From the NCBI RefSeq assembly GCF_024713945.1, contig NC_134677.1, forward strand, positions 8,516,001-8,580,000: a stretch of 64,000 bases of DNA, read 5' to 3'. How positions within the stretch are numbered: position 1 is the first letter of the stretch; each line of letters starts with the position of its first letter. This DNA comes from Dermatophagoides farinae (lineage: Eukaryota > Arthropoda > Arachnida > Sarcoptiformes > Pyroglyphidae). Of the stretch, positions 1 to 13,802 are shown piece after piece. The translations under genes were made by a program, and so were the position numbers. The notes beneath the pieces are model-generated. The model was not told the origin of the DNA, made no database searches, and saw only the letters and a program-made list of their open reading frames with translations.

Positions 1-571
1 AAAAAAAAAAACACAACACAACAATGAAATGATTCAAACAATGAGGATTCACATTAGAAAAAAAATGCGCTCACAAATTTGTCATCATCATCGATAAATC
101 TCTATTGCATTCAATGGTAATTTTTTTTTTTGTTGCTGTTGTGTTAGCCTGTTTTTGTCATAGTGGTGGTATATATATCATCGAAATGTGTTCTTCTTGC
201 TACTTGTTGCTGTCGTTACCATGATACGATAATTTGCTCATATTTTTCCTGATTTATTTTGTTGATTGATATAAATGCTGCTATATAATTTATTTATATG
301 GTATCATATATCAAAAACTTTTGCTTTTTTGCTTTTTGTCATTGTCAATATGTTATTGATAATAATGTTGATAATGATAATGATAATGACTGAATGCAAT
401 GAACAGGAAATGGTTTTTCAATCATCATTAATGAATGGAAAAAAATCATTGTTTCCGTTGATTATAAATGAAATTAGAACGAAATGATTTTTTTTTTGTG
501 ATACTTTAGTAGCCAGATAGATTTCCTGTTATGATTAGTGTTTATTTATTTTTGTTTTTTTGTTTTGTCTA
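1..571. other. Intergenic, no gene seen
   Basis: A/T-rich DNA downstream of the channel gene that ends at 572 on the minus strand. It contains homopolymer runs and AT-rich simple sequence. A 70-codon plus-strand frame at 275-487 encodes a very hydrophobic Ile/Leu/Met-rich peptide, but it is built on simple (ATAATG) repeats and has no recognisable motif, so I do not call it a gene. TTTATT at 541-546 reads AATAAA on the minus strand, about 25 bases past the channel stop codon, and is a good candidate poly(A) signal for that gene. Confidence 0.6.
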
Positions 572-2594
572 TTAGATTGCATATTTAATAAAATAAATTA
601 CAATAAACATTGAATAAATGATAATCAATATGATTCGTGATATAATATCGACAATATTTGTATCATCATAACTATGATTACTTTTAATATTATTTACAAT
701 CATTGAATTCAATCGTATCAATAGATTTCTTTTCCATTTATTCCATTGTTTTTTAATCAATTTTAATTTTTCATTCAATGATTTATCATTACAGCTGCTA
801 CTTGTTTGTGATGATGATGATAAATTATTGATCCTATCATCGTTGGTTGGTTCATTTGAACTATTCATATCCGTCATTGATGGTGATTGTGATTGTGATA
901 TAGACGTAGGCGTAGACGACGATTGATGACGACATTTTTCTATTAAACGATCAAGAATTTTTTCATTCCATTTATGTTGAAAACTATAATATGATAATAT
1001 ATGACATAATATGGCCATAATTATTAAAAAACTTAGACCAAATGTCCATATACTTAATGCTGTTATGATACGTTGTTCTTCTTTCAGTGTTTGAAATGTT
1101 TGAAATTTAATTATAATCAATATTATAATCGATAATGATATTCTGATGATAATATTTTGTATCGATATCCAAAATATTGATATGGAAAGAATTAATAGAA
1201 ATATATGTAAAACATAAATATTCAGTATATAATCACCAATCTGTCGATTAAGCATAAAATCTATACGCATTATTGAATGTTCATTGCCACTTTCATCTAT
1301 ATAATATAATAATAATAATAAAAAGAAAGAAAGAAAGAAAGAGAAAAGCGTGGGTGGAAAAAATATCAAATTACCTAAAAAAAAAAAAAAAAATGAACAA
1401 AAACAAAAATCTACAATTACCCAATTCAATAATTGGTTCATTGACGATTGATGTTTGCAGCTGTTGTAAATAGAATTGTCCACTATGATATTCATTATGA
1501 TTCCATTTGACATTATCCCATTCATAGATCAATGTTCGTTTATCATAAAGTGCTAAAGATTGTGTGTGTGTGTGTGAAATAAATATACAAAAATAAAAAA
1601 AAAACGTAAGCACAATTTTCAATCGATCAATTGTGAAAATACAAACTGACTGACCATTGGTTATATGAAATGTACATTCAATTTTATCAAATGGAAACAT
1701 ACGGCTATCATCACGATGACATTCATATATAGGAATGTTGACACGCATCTTTAATGATATCCAAACAAATGCTGTAGTTTCATTTGTATTGATGAAAATG
1801 TTTTCAACCAATTTTTCTTGTTCAATAATTTTTTGCAACGTTTGTTTTGGTTTATCAAACAATGCATTTGTTACATGTGCATTATTCCTAATGTGGCTGA
1901 TTGGATGCCATATTTTTGTTAGATATTTTCCATCAAGCACAAAATTTTCAATCATTTTTCGACGTTTTTGACCACCGATTCCATCAACAGTATCATAATC
2001 ATCATCATCATAATAGTCTTCATCATTTTTATTGTCATTTTGTTTTTGATTATCATTATTATTTTTTCTACGCATTCTTAACCGTTTATCCTTCCAACGT
2101 TCTTTCAATTGCATATCCAATACAATAACATTTTCCAATTTATCAATAGTTGTATCCAATATTGTTAAATTAACGGCTATTTTGATCGGTTTATAACGGC
2201 TAGATTTTGGTGGCTTTTTCGAATCATAGCTATCAGGCAAACGAAATGTTTCATGCTTCGATGATGATGATGATGAATCGTCCGATTCATTTATTATTAA
2301 TTTTTCGGCCAAAACATCTTTCGGTTTGTTGTTGTTGTTGTTGTTGTTATTGGTCGTGGTCGTGGTCGTCGTTGTTGTTATTGTTGACGATGTGCCATTT
2401 TTATTCAATGTTGGTGACGACGATGCCTGAAGCTGTTGCAATTGTTGTCTAGTCAATATATTCAATTCTCGAAATAATGCATCAAAATTGGTATTCTGAT
2501 CTGGTTGACTTTTAACATTGATGGTTATGGTTATTAGTATTATCACAACAACAATCAAAATGATGATGTTCGATGATTTTTGATAATAAATCAT
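572..2594 (-). CDS. Cys-loop ligand-gated ion channel subunit, divergent, anion-channel-like
   Basis: Three exons on the minus strand: 2594-1655, 1552-1421 and 1296-572 (598 aa). All junctions are GT-AG and phase 1. The protein starts with a hydrophobic signal peptide (residues 8-28), then a low-complexity Thr/Asn linker, then an extracellular ligand-binding domain. That domain includes the W-x-D-x-RL element (ERWKDKRLRM), the W-x-P element (IWHPISH) and a Cys-loop, CHRDDSRMFPFDKIEC, at residues 292-307. Exon 3 carries RQIG-x-Y followed by M1 (about 380-404), M2, M3, a Ser-rich cytoplasmic loop and M4 near the C-terminus. The family is pentameric plasma-membrane receptors gated by transmitter or pH. 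The RQIGxY motif before M1 resembles anion-selective members such as pHCl and histamine/glycine-type channels. Oddities: 14 rather than the usual 13 residues between the loop cysteines, an Asp/Tyr-rich insert in the ligand domain, an M2 made largely of isoleucine, and no proline in M1. Ligand and ion selectivity cannot be assigned. Confidence 0.85.
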
Positions 2595-4302
2595 TATATA
2601 TTATATATTCAAACCAACAAACAACTCGATGAAAAAAAAAAAACGAACAACACACACACACAACATACAAAAACATCTGATTCACATTCAGAAATGAAAG
2701 TGAATTTTTTTTTTTTTTTTTTTGATTATTTGACTATGAGAAACGAAAAACAAGAAAAATGAGAGAGAGAAAAAAAAATATCAAGGATTTCATTGTTGTT
2801 GATCAACTGCATGATCGAATTTCAGATCCATTTTTTTTTTGGCGTCATGCATGGCAAATTTATAGAATGTTTTGTGTGTGTGTGTGTTTGGACAACAGAA
2901 AACTAAACTAAATTTTTAAATTTTTTCGTAGAAAAAAACAACGGTGAAATTAATCCTTTAAAATAATGGCGTTTTTTTTTTGGTTGCCGACTGTGTGTTT
3001 TTGGCTGGCGGATATGTGTTTATGGTTATGATTGATATGAATTTTGTTATAGCAAAATGGAGAAAAAAAATGGAACAAGAAAAAAAAACACAAAATTCGC
3101 CAAGGTCATTTAGCTAAAAAAACGGAAATTGCATTATTGTGGGACAATTTTTTTTTCTCTTGTCGTTGAATATAATGATATGATATGATATGATTTAAAT
3201 CGATGGCGAGAGAAAAAGAATCTTGGATTTTTTATTTTTTTTGCTTTTCTGGTTGCAAGAATTTCAATTTAATAATAAAATGAGGATTTTTGAACTTGTT
3301 TTTTTTTTACAAATTTGCACTTGTCAATTGTTGTGTGTGTGTGTGTGTATCTGTGTTTGTGTATTGTGTACATGGTACAAAAACATTTTCAAATGTTCCA
3401 AATGGAAAATATAAGGGACGACGGTGGGGGTTGGATATGGGAAAATTTAACAACAAACAAAGAGAATTGAAGAATGAATCATTTTATATCACAGTGATGT
3501 ATGGAGAGAGAGAAAGAAAGAGATTGAGAATGAGAAATAGAGCGGGAACTGAGAATAAGAACAATCCATCCGGCAAAAGCATCAAGGAATCCAGCTTTTT
3601 TCATTTCTTTCTCTCTTTATCTCTTGTTATCTCGTTGAAATCATGTAGCGGCTGCTTCTGCTGTTGTTATTTGACTTGAAAATCTTTAGAAAATGAAATG
3701 AAATTGAATCAATTTTCTATCTTTCTCTCTCTCTCTCTGATCATATCGAGAAATTGGATTGAAAATGAAAATTTTGATGGATAAAATGTCAGTCTGTATG
3801 TGTGTTGAAATTATTCAAAAAATCAAATGTCAAACTGTTTTGTCTACCACCTGATTGTTTGGCCTCAATCAACCAAAAAACCAGCCATATCCAAATCAAT
3901 TACTGTCTCTCTTTGAATTTAGGTTTTTTTTGTCTTGTTTAAATTTTTAAACTAAGTCATTTTCTTGTCTCTCCATGTGTGTTTGTGTGTGTGTGTGTGT
4001 GTGTGGGTGGATGTGGTTGGATTTCAAAACGAGACATTATTTTGAAACAATGACATGAGGTATTAAAATCACTTGTCTTGTCTTTGTAGTTGTTGTTGTT
4101 GAATGTGATTTATTCAATTGGATAATAATACAATTTTTTGTGAAGAAGAAAAAATTATTCATAAAGATAACTTTGGATATATATTTTTTTGGCCATAGAA
4201 AACAAAACAAGAACATTTTTGGTTTACTTTTCCAGAATTATTTACATTTTTTTTTTTAAGTAAATAGGATTATTATATTATGCCTGATGAAATGAAATGA
4301 AA
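2595..4302. other. Intergenic region between channel and GPCR genes
   Basis: No convincing coding exon on either strand. The stretch holds A and T homopolymers, short (GA)n and (TC)n tracts and several (TG)n microsatellites, for example around 3331-3348 and 3976-4005. TTTATT at 4109-4114 is a possible minus-strand poly(A) signal for the receptor gene that ends at 4303. The channel promoter should lie just upstream of 2594 on the minus strand, but I see no clear core element. Confidence 0.6.
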
Positions 4303-4316
4303 TCATGTTGATGATG

Positions 4317-4351
<35 letters not shown>

Positions 4352-4617
4352 CGTTGTTGTTGTTGATTTTGATGTTGATGATGACTATGATGATGATTGT
4401 ATACATAATTTCCATCCATCTCTTCTCCATTATTCTTGTTATTATTCTTTTCAGCCAAATGCATTAATTCATTATTATTGTTGTTGTTGTTGTTGTTGTT
4501 ACCGTTATTATTCAAAATATTGTTACGATGATGATGATGATGATGATGAAAGTTTTCATTAATTTCATAATCGGAAAGATTAATCTAAATTTAGACAACA
4601 ACAACAACAACAACAAC

Positions 4618-4658
<41 letters not shown>

Positions 4659-7600
4659 TAAAAATGACAATAACAACATAAATATGAATCATGTGATTAT
4701 AAAAAAAAATCAACAAGCTAATGAAATGTGTGAAGAATTTGTGTGAAAAAAAATTTATCAAATTCAATGAATAAAATGAACCAAAAAAAAAACAAAGAAT
4801 GAAAAAAAAACATGCAACAAAACAAAATAAGGAATTATTCTGTATTCTTGTGTGTTTATAAATCTGTGCGAGTGAGGATTTTTTTTTCATTTATTTGCAA
4901 CAACACTTACCGATATTTCTGTACCATGATGTGATGTAATCCGTTGATTATTATTATTACTGGTATATCCATGTACAAGTAAGAATTGATTCCATTTTTT
5001 CTTGACAACGGTCAAAACCTATGATGATTATCACATCATTAGTATATATTGGGTGGTAAAAAAATCAATCAATCAATCAATCAACATACCTCTCCATTAA
5101 AATAACAGAATAAAATTGATACACAAAAACCCTGTAATGATAAAACGATGGCGGAAAATATTTCATATGCACGTGCTGCTGAATCATTTGTTTCCGGACG
5201 AAATGGTGTCAATATAAAATGTAGGCCTAATAACGGAATCAATATCAAAGTTGCACGAACTGCTTTCCTATTTTTATTCGTTGACAATTGACAAAAGAAA
5301 CATGATGATTAGATATAGTCATCTATTGATAGAGATATAGAGAGGCTAACCTTGTATGATGTGCATCGGCCGTGTTGACAGCTTGTAATTTCGTAACAAG
5401 AACACGAACAATATTGATAAGAAAAAAAGTATTCAACTATGAAACAGTGGCAACAACAACAAAAACAAAAATAATGATTAGATCCAAGAGAAAATAAAAA
5501 CAAACAACAACGGGAATTGAGTTGAATTGCATGCTTACCACAAATGATATAATGACCGGAATATTTAATATCCATAAATATGGACTTTCATCAATCCAGC
5601 AGCTAATTTAATATTACAAAACAAAAAAACAAAAATTTGGAATAAAATTATTTTTCTGGTTAGTGATCCGTATTTCAGTATTAACTTACTTTTTTGTATC
5701 GGAAGAAAATGCACGAAATGTTGCATATGCCGATACAAATATGATCGGTATTGCCCAACCAATCATGTAGAACCATTTAAGAATTTTTTCCTCCGAAACA
5801 AATGCAATCACCAATATGGTATGTAAATAAAGTCCTTCGCAAAACATCCAAAAATAATTACAGACAAGAAAATAATGTAGAACAACATGTAATGCTTGAC
5901 ATGGAAACTATTTATGTTGGTATGTGTGCCATTTACATACACATACACACACATATTTGGACGTGTGAAAGAAGAAGAAAAAAAAAACAAGACAAGAATT
6001 TAATTAGTTGAATTGATTTTATTCATTCACCAAAGAAAAAAGAAAGAAAATTCATCAAGAATGTTTCATTGTTGTTGTTGTTGTTTGTTGTTGTTCATTT
6101 TATCGCATAAATCATCCAGATGATGATCATCATCATTAGTGATGATTGAAAAAAAAATTTTTTTTTTCTTCTCATTCATCAATCAATTGATCATTTGTTG
6201 TTGTCGCTGCTGTTGTTGCTGATTTTGCTTCATTTTAATATATTTAAACTGGACACAAACCAAACAGCTGATTTGATTAAATTTTTATGAATTTTTCTCT
6301 GTGTGTGTGTGTGTGTGTGCTTATGTCTCTGTTGGTTCATTTTAGTTCATCAATCAAGTATAAAAGTTAGTTAGTCCATACAAGGAATACAATACTTACA
6401 CCATTTTCAAATAAAATATTTCCATCCCTGATCACCAGATACCAAACGATCCTAATTTTTTATTTTATTCAACGACAAAAAAAAAATGATAATGATTATG
6501 GTGATAATCACAATTATATAATGTCAAAAATAGGCAACAAAAACGGAAAAAAAAATTTCGAAAAAAAAACTCAAACTATCAAAATGATAATCCTCAGTCA
6601 AGGATAAAGATTTTTTTTTTTGATTTTGCTTGATTTTTCAAAAAAAAAAAAAAAAAAAAAATAAACTGGAAAAATCTCTGTTTTCTGTATAATTAACTTG
6701 GTATACTTGCTACTGTTTGTGTGAGTGTTTACAATAAATTTTTTTTCAGTTATAATTCAGAGTAAATGACGCACTTTAATAAATATATATATATAAAGTA
6801 TATTTGTCTATCTCTCTCTCTCTCTCTCTCTGGTACTTTATTTCGATTTGATGATAAATATGTTGATTTCGATTCTGGAAATCATATATATATATATATA
6901 TACAGAAACTAAATCGCGTTTACAAATCCAAAACAAAACAAAAAAAAATTTGGGAAAATGGAAAAAAAATTGTGCAGTCAATCAAAAGATAACAACAACA
7001 ACAACAATAACTTACCACATGAAATTGTTGATGATAAAACTTACAAAAAGATTTTTATGTATACGTATTCGTGTCTGTGATGATAATGTTCTGCGTAACG
7101 AAAAAGGAAAATGAAAATACGTTTGGTTTGTTTGTTCGATTAATTTTTTTTTGTTTCCATCCGATTTGTGTTCAATTTTATGCGGGCATAACAAGAATGA
7201 ATGTTTTTTCCATGTTAAACAGGGACATTATTTATTTTATATTACCAAAAAAAAAAACACACCGAGGATAAAAATAGCAAACGAGAGACAAAATTCCGTT
7301 TTTTTTTCATACATGTATAAAAAAGAAAGAAAAAAGAAATTCGAGAGAGTAAAAACTTTGAACAGTGGGCAAGAAAAAAATTGTCGATAAAGTTCATGAA
7401 CAATATATACTTACTTGAATGAAACAAAAATTGTAAGTGAAATTAGCAATGCAACCAATGATATTGAATAGCCAACAATGTGTAATTTGATGATCATGTT
7501 GCGAAACTAAATTCATTTTTTGTCGTCGTCGTCGATGATGCGGATGATGTTTTTTTTTGTGATTGCAATCGAAAAAAAGAAAATAAAATTGGTAAATAAT

Positions 7601-9651
7601 ACAAGTATACACTGAAAAATTAAAACTAAAACTAAAACTAAAAAAAAAATGCATCATTTTCTGGCCCATTGAAAAGAATTTTTTCCTTTCTTCACTTTTA
7701 TATATATATATACAGCTTCCGATGACATGAACATTTTAATGCCATTTCGTTATATGGGAAAAATTTTAAAAGAACGACTTTTTTTAAGCTCATTATAAGC
7801 TATATATTATAAGCAGCTTGAAAATGGCCGGGTAATTTTTTCTTTTTTGTTTTTGTTTTTCCTCAAAGTAAGTAACTAAAAAAAAATGGACACTGATATT
7901 GTGTGTGGTTATTGCTTACATGAAAATCCGGAATATCAACACATGATGTATAATTAGTCCATGGTACATGTGTTTCATGATGTACACGCCATTTTCCTTC
8001 TTTTGTACATGTTTTATGTGCTTGATCTAGGATTATCAAGAAGAATTTTTTTGTTTGTTTGTTTGTTGTTTTTTTTTGCCCAGAAGAAAATCCAAAAAAA
8101 AAAAATTTTTTTTATTAAGTTATCGTTATTATTAATAAAAGAAATCAAAATTTAAAAAAACAACAACAACAACAAACTTTGTGGATTGAATCCATATACA
8201 AAATCTGGACAAGAAAAATATGATACTTCACCAGCTGGAGTATCATTGAAACAGGTCCAACCATCGAATGTACGTTCACAGAATGGTTTGGCCACTTTTG
8301 AAATGAAAAAATTTTTTTTTTTAAATTAAAAAATCACAAACAAAAACAAAAAACAAACAACAAACAGCACAAACACATACATTGATTTGATGGTGGCAAT
8401 GACAGTACATTATCGATACAATCAATAAATGCCTGTTCACTTTCTTTATTCTGTGTAAATTTGCTATGTATCATACGTTCACGGATTTCGAAAATTTTCT
8501 GCAATTGATTTGTGGTCAACAAAAACTTGATTGTTTGATGAAGATAAAAATAGAACAGAGAGAGAGAGAGAAAAAAAAAAATTTCATTTAATCAAATCTG
8601 ATTATTTCGAAATTTCATTTCATACCAATTTATCATTATCTAGGCCACATGTTGAATAATTTGCACTGGATTCCCAGATTCCATCATCATTACAATATCT
8701 GGAAACTTTTGCTGCTGCTACTGCTGATGATGATGATGATTGATGATGATTATGGTGATGTTGTTGTTGTTGTTGTTGTTGTTGACGTGGATGATGATTG
8801 TGATGAGCAAAATCATTTTGATCGGACAACAATGTCCAATCATTGTTTTGATGATGATTTTCACTATTTTCATTGGTTTCATCTGAAATTAAATTACCAC
8901 CATCACCACCAACAACACTGAAAGCAGTACGTTCATGAAGATTTTTCAATATTTCATAACAAAATATATAATGAACATTTGACCGTTTAGTTTCCGGCCA
9001 CATTGTTATACCATCACAATCGGCTGGACAATTTGTTGTTGTTGTTGTTGTTGCGGTGGATTCAATTTCAAAATTGTTGTCGGTTTCACTATTTCTTTTA
9101 CTATTGTTATTTGTTGTTGTTGTTGTCGTCGTCATAATTTTTTCATCATTTATCTCATCATCATCAGCATTGTTTATTGATAATTTTCTTAACTCGGTCA
9201 TTATGAGTCCAAAACGGCAGTCAAAATATTCATTAAAAAAATTGGAAGGTTTCAGATAATAATAAGAATGATGATGATGTTGTTGTTGATGATGTTGATG
9301 TTGATGTTGATGATGATGATTATGATTTTGATGATGATGATCAATAGTTGTTGTTGTCGTTATCAATGAATTGGTTATATGAAAATGAAAGCTGCTACAA
9401 AATAACAATATCAAAATGATCAAGTTATGAAACGACAACGTTTTATTGTGATGATTATGATAATTACAATGATGATGATGATGATGATGATGATGGCGTT
9501 GATGCACATCAATACATTTATGTTTTACATATTTCCAATGATGATGATAAATTTGACTATGATGAATTTTTTGAATTTTATTTCTATTTCTATTATTATC
9601 GTTAATGATGATTTTCATGATTATTAGATGATGATAAAAATATCCAAACAT
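4303..9651 (-). CDS. Class B1 (secretin-family) GPCR, calcitonin/DH31 receptor-like, with two hormone-receptor domains
   Basis: Thirteen exons on the minus strand: 9651-8626, 8498-8381, 8294-8178, 8026-7920, 7506-7415, 7090-7016, 6451-6400, 5907-5690, 5602-5539, 5436-5351, 5267-5090, 5018-4911 and 4584-4303. They join in frame to 840 aa. The N-terminus is His/Asn/Thr-rich with one hydrophobic stretch that could act as a signal peptide. A first HRM-like module spans about residues 144-335 (DCDGITMWPET ... YCNDDGIWE ... YSTC). The canonical calcitonin-type ectodomain follows at about 386-453 (FCERTFDGWTCFNDTPAG ... WTNYTSC). Seven TM segments follow, with class B hallmarks: RIRIHKNLF in TM2, NYFWMFCEGLYLHT in TM3, KAVRATLILIPLLG in TM6 and FCYFNGEV in TM7. 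The C-tail is Asn/His/Gln repeats. In arthropods this family binds DH31-type peptides and signals through Gs/cAMP. The start codon is the first ATG of a long frame; a further upstream exon is possible. Confidence 0.9.
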
Positions 9652-12600
9652 TGCTTGTTTGTTTTTCTTCTACATTAAATTATTACATATTACTAAAGTT
9701 GAAAGAAAGAAAAGAAAAAAACCATGGAAAAACGAAAAAGAAAAAAAATATGGTTATCATTTTGTGAGTAAAAAAAAAGAAAAGAAAAAATCATAAAGAC
9801 GATCGTCTTTGATCGATGACAGCCTGTTATGACGGAAAATTTAGTTTTCGTTTTCATTTTTTGTTTTGTTTTATTTACCAAAAAAAAATCAAGAACAAAA
9901 GAAAAAATTTAGACGGGTACCAGCCGCCTTTGAATTGAGTTTTTTTTTTTTCATTATTTAGGCAAATAATAATGTTATATGGAAACCTTTATTTGTATGT
10001 GTGTGCGTCTACGACTTATATTTCGTGACTTATTTGATATTTTTGAATTTTGATGAGAAAAAGAAATAAATATGCACATCAAAAAAAAAGAAAGAAAAAG
10101 AAGAAGAAGAAAAAAGGGTTAGACATGACGTATTAATACAATTTTTACTGTTTTTCTTTTCTTTTCTTTTTTTTTGATTGTAAATGTTAATGTCATCATT
10201 ATCCGCCAGCAGCTGGCTGATATTTATTGTTGTTGTTGTTGTTGTTTGATATTATAATAATTTTATCCATCGTCAAAATCATCATTTTGTGTGTTGACAA
10301 ACCAAAACGAAGAATCGTGAAAATTATTCTGAATGAATTTGACATGCAGACACATAAATAATATACAAATGTTTAATGATTTGGGTAATGAAAAACGAAA
10401 AAAAAATGCGGTGGAACAGGAAAAAAAATTCAATTTTAGCTACTGCTGCTGCTGCTGCACATTAACATAAAATTGATTTGTCTGGATTCTTAATCATTCG
10501 AATAGAAAATATTTGCAGCGATCAAATTGCTTTCACATAAAAGTCAAATATAAAAAAAAGAAGAACGTTTTTCGGTTATTATTATGGGGATGGAATGGGA
10601 TGGCATGGCATGGAATGGAATGGCAAAAAAAAAATCTGATTGATTAAGCTAAATTATAGATTTTTTTTTTTTTGGTTCTGAACAAATCCAGAATATAAAA
10701 CGACTGTAAAGTGTGTGTGTGTGTGTGTGTGGTAATCAATTTTTTTTCTGCTTCTTATGAACACTCAGTTCACTTAAATTTGTAGCCGAATCCCTAAAAA
10801 AAAGTATTGGAAAAAAAAGAAGCAACGTAATGATTGCCCATTTGACATCCAATATTAACAGTTTGTTTGTTTGTTTGCTTTTTTTTCGATCGAAAATCAT
10901 TTTTATTCTTCTTTTTTTTCTTGTTTCAGAATCGTTTTTCATCATCATCATCATCACCAGCTCTCATCTAATGTAATAACGATGATGATGATGATGATAA
11001 TAATAATAAAATAAGAAAATGAAAAAAAAATGAAGAAGAAAACAACACAACAACAGAGAAAAAAAAATAAAAGCCATGAATCCTGAGAAATGAAAGAACA
11101 AAAAAAAACCCAATATGATTTATTGACATGACATTATCCATTATAATCAAAATCATTATACTAAGAAGTAGTAGATCAAATCATCATTTGCCCAATGGAG
11201 TAGTAGATTTTTTTTGTTTGTTTCGTTTTTCGGAATAAGAATTTTTTTTTGTTCATTGAATTTATATACGAATAAAATACATATGATATCAACATTTATA
11301 AAGATTGGACCATATGATGTAGTGAGGAAGAAGAAAAAAAAAGTAACAAAAGTAAAAAACTGGTACATCATGCACACACACACGATAGCACATCTCATTT
11401 TAATTTTAAATTCAATGATGATGATGATTTCAAACAAACCAAAACATTCATAGAATCAGTATATTCAGATTCTGATTATAATAATAACGATGATGATGAA
11501 AGATTGCGAAAAGTGGATGTGAATGTGAACGAATGAAACTATTCAAAAGTTTTAGAAATAAAAATAGAACCAAATGTTTGTTTGTTTGTTTGTTTGTCTG
11601 TATTTTTTTTTCTCTCTGTAAATTTAATTTCAATAAAATTAAAGTGATGGATCAGAAATAAGCAGCCAAAAAAAAAAATGAAACACCAGGCCCAATGGTA
11701 TGTGCCACACAACTGAAATGTTAGCTTCACTGTCGTAATTTCTGATTTCATAATAGCCATGTTGTTGTTGTTGTTGGTGAATTTTTTTCTTTTCATTCAT
11801 TCATTCGCATACAAAATACATCAATTAAAATCAACGAGAAAAATTTTTTTTTAATTCCACGTTAAGCTAGACAAATTGGCTGTAATTCTCGTCATTTTTT
11901 TTTGTTTTGAGATGCGGAAAAAAAATGAAAATGACGTCCAATCATAATAACAATAATGATGATGATGATGATGATGATGATTATTCAAGTTAAAACAAAA
12001 ACAAAACAGATTTTCTATTGAAAATTTTGATAAATTCGAATAAGGATTTACCATTGTCGCTGTTTTTGTGCACACACACACACACACACACACTATGAAT
12101 TTGAATTCAACACTAGCAATGATGATGATGATGAGTTGTATGATGATTAATATTTTATGGTTATTCACAATGATGATAATTTTCCATCATCATAATCATT
12201 ATATATCATAAAATGTGTGTATGTGTCAGTGTGTGTGTGTGTGTGTGTGTGTAAACTGAATTTATTTTTTTATTATCATCAAAACATGCACACACGAAAC
12301 GAAACGAAACGAAAATTCATTTTTATTATTTATTCCCGGATCCAGAAAGAATAAGAAGAAGAAGAAGAAAAAAAAGAATGAAAATAAATTTCCGACATTA
12401 TGAATTGAGATTTATTTTCCTTTCCTTTGATGTACATTATATTGTTGGACATTTTTATTGTATTTCACATGTTGTCGCGCTGTGTGTGTGTGTGTTTGTG
12501 ACATGGCCAACGACGACAACAACGACAACGACAACAAAAAAATAATCTTCAGACCGGTATATTTGACATGCATTGCTTTATTGGCCACAATTATTGTCTC

Positions 12601-13768
12601 TTGTAGGTTTTTTTTTACAATGAATTTTTTTCTTTTCATTTTATTTCCACAGAAATCATCATCATCATCATCATCATCATTAGTTATGTAATTAGCCAAG
12701 AAGAAGAAGAAGAAAAGGAAAGATACTCAAGTCGGTAATTGCACTCACACACACACACACATTTACTTTGAGTTTAGAGTGAAATCAAATTACTACGAAA
12801 ATACTAAAATATACTTTCATGGTCCGATAATAGAAAAGAAAAGTAAAAAAAAAAATGGAAAGCAAATGGCATCAATTAATTTTTCATTTCATTTTTTTTC
12901 TGGTATTTCACATAATGGTTGATCAGATGTTAATGATGATGTTCTCACATTCTCATCTTATTCCTGGAACAATAAATTGTGAAAAAAAGACCCAATACAA
13001 CTCTATATGCACTATTAACGTTGTCATTAGATTGTTGCAAAAAAAAACTTTCACATCTTTTTTTTTCTTCTCCTACCTATGTGCCAATTTCATGCACACA
13101 CGCACACAGAAAAAGTCATTTGAAATCACCAAAAAAAAGAAAAGTTATTATCGTATCGAATATTTAGCCAGATAAACGAATGAAAGAAAAGAAAAAGAAA
13201 AAGAAATTCACCTGAAAATGGATGTTTGAATTCAATAATATAGTAACAATAATTCAAAAAATGAAAAAAAAACGATAAAAAACAACGGCAAACAGCAAGG
13301 TTAATTTGCTGACGTAGGACAAATTTAAAGAAAAAAAATTCCTCATCATATATGTCTGATCATGATTTTCTTTTTGTTGTGGGCATTTGAAATGTGATAA
13401 GAAATTACAAAAAAAAAAAATTCGATTTCACCATTAACACGCTGTCTAATTAATGTTTTTTTTTTTTTCATTTCAACTTGATCATCATCATCATCATCAT
13501 ACATGCATAATTCCAATCAATATGTTGATGATCAAAGCACTAGTAGTAGTAGTATACTATAGTATCAACTGCAACTGTCATCTGAATGAATGTTGAATAT
13601 TTTACGATGAAAAACAGCAACAGCAACAACAACAACAACAAAAAACGAAACAAAATGTTGATGAAAATATTCTTCATCATCATCATCATCATCATCATCA
13701 ACAAAATTTATGTAATTTATTCATATGGAAGATATGAAAATTACAAAATTTTTTTTTCCTTGGCTCAT

Positions 13769-13769
<1 letters not shown>

Positions 13770-13799
<30 letters not shown>
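13770..13799. repeat. (TG)n microsatellite
   Basis: An uninterrupted run of about 15 TG units, followed by imperfect TG/TTTG units. It is one of dozens of TG/CA arrays in the window and is probably length-polymorphic. Confidence 0.9.

Positions 13800-13802
<3 letters not shown>

Noticed and set aside
275-487. 70-codon hydrophobic plus-strand frame
   Set aside because: Composition comes from ATA/ATG repeats; no motif, no splice context and it lies in the 3' flank of the channel gene.
4303-4746. Overlapping plus-strand frames of Val/Asp/Asn repeats
   Set aside because: They are antisense translations of the Gln/Asn/His tail of the GPCR and its adjacent intron repeat.
12855-13175. 106-codon plus-strand frame with a signal-peptide-like start
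   Set aside because: Most of it is A/T tract translation with Lys and Phe runs; no conserved motif and no plausible downstream exon.
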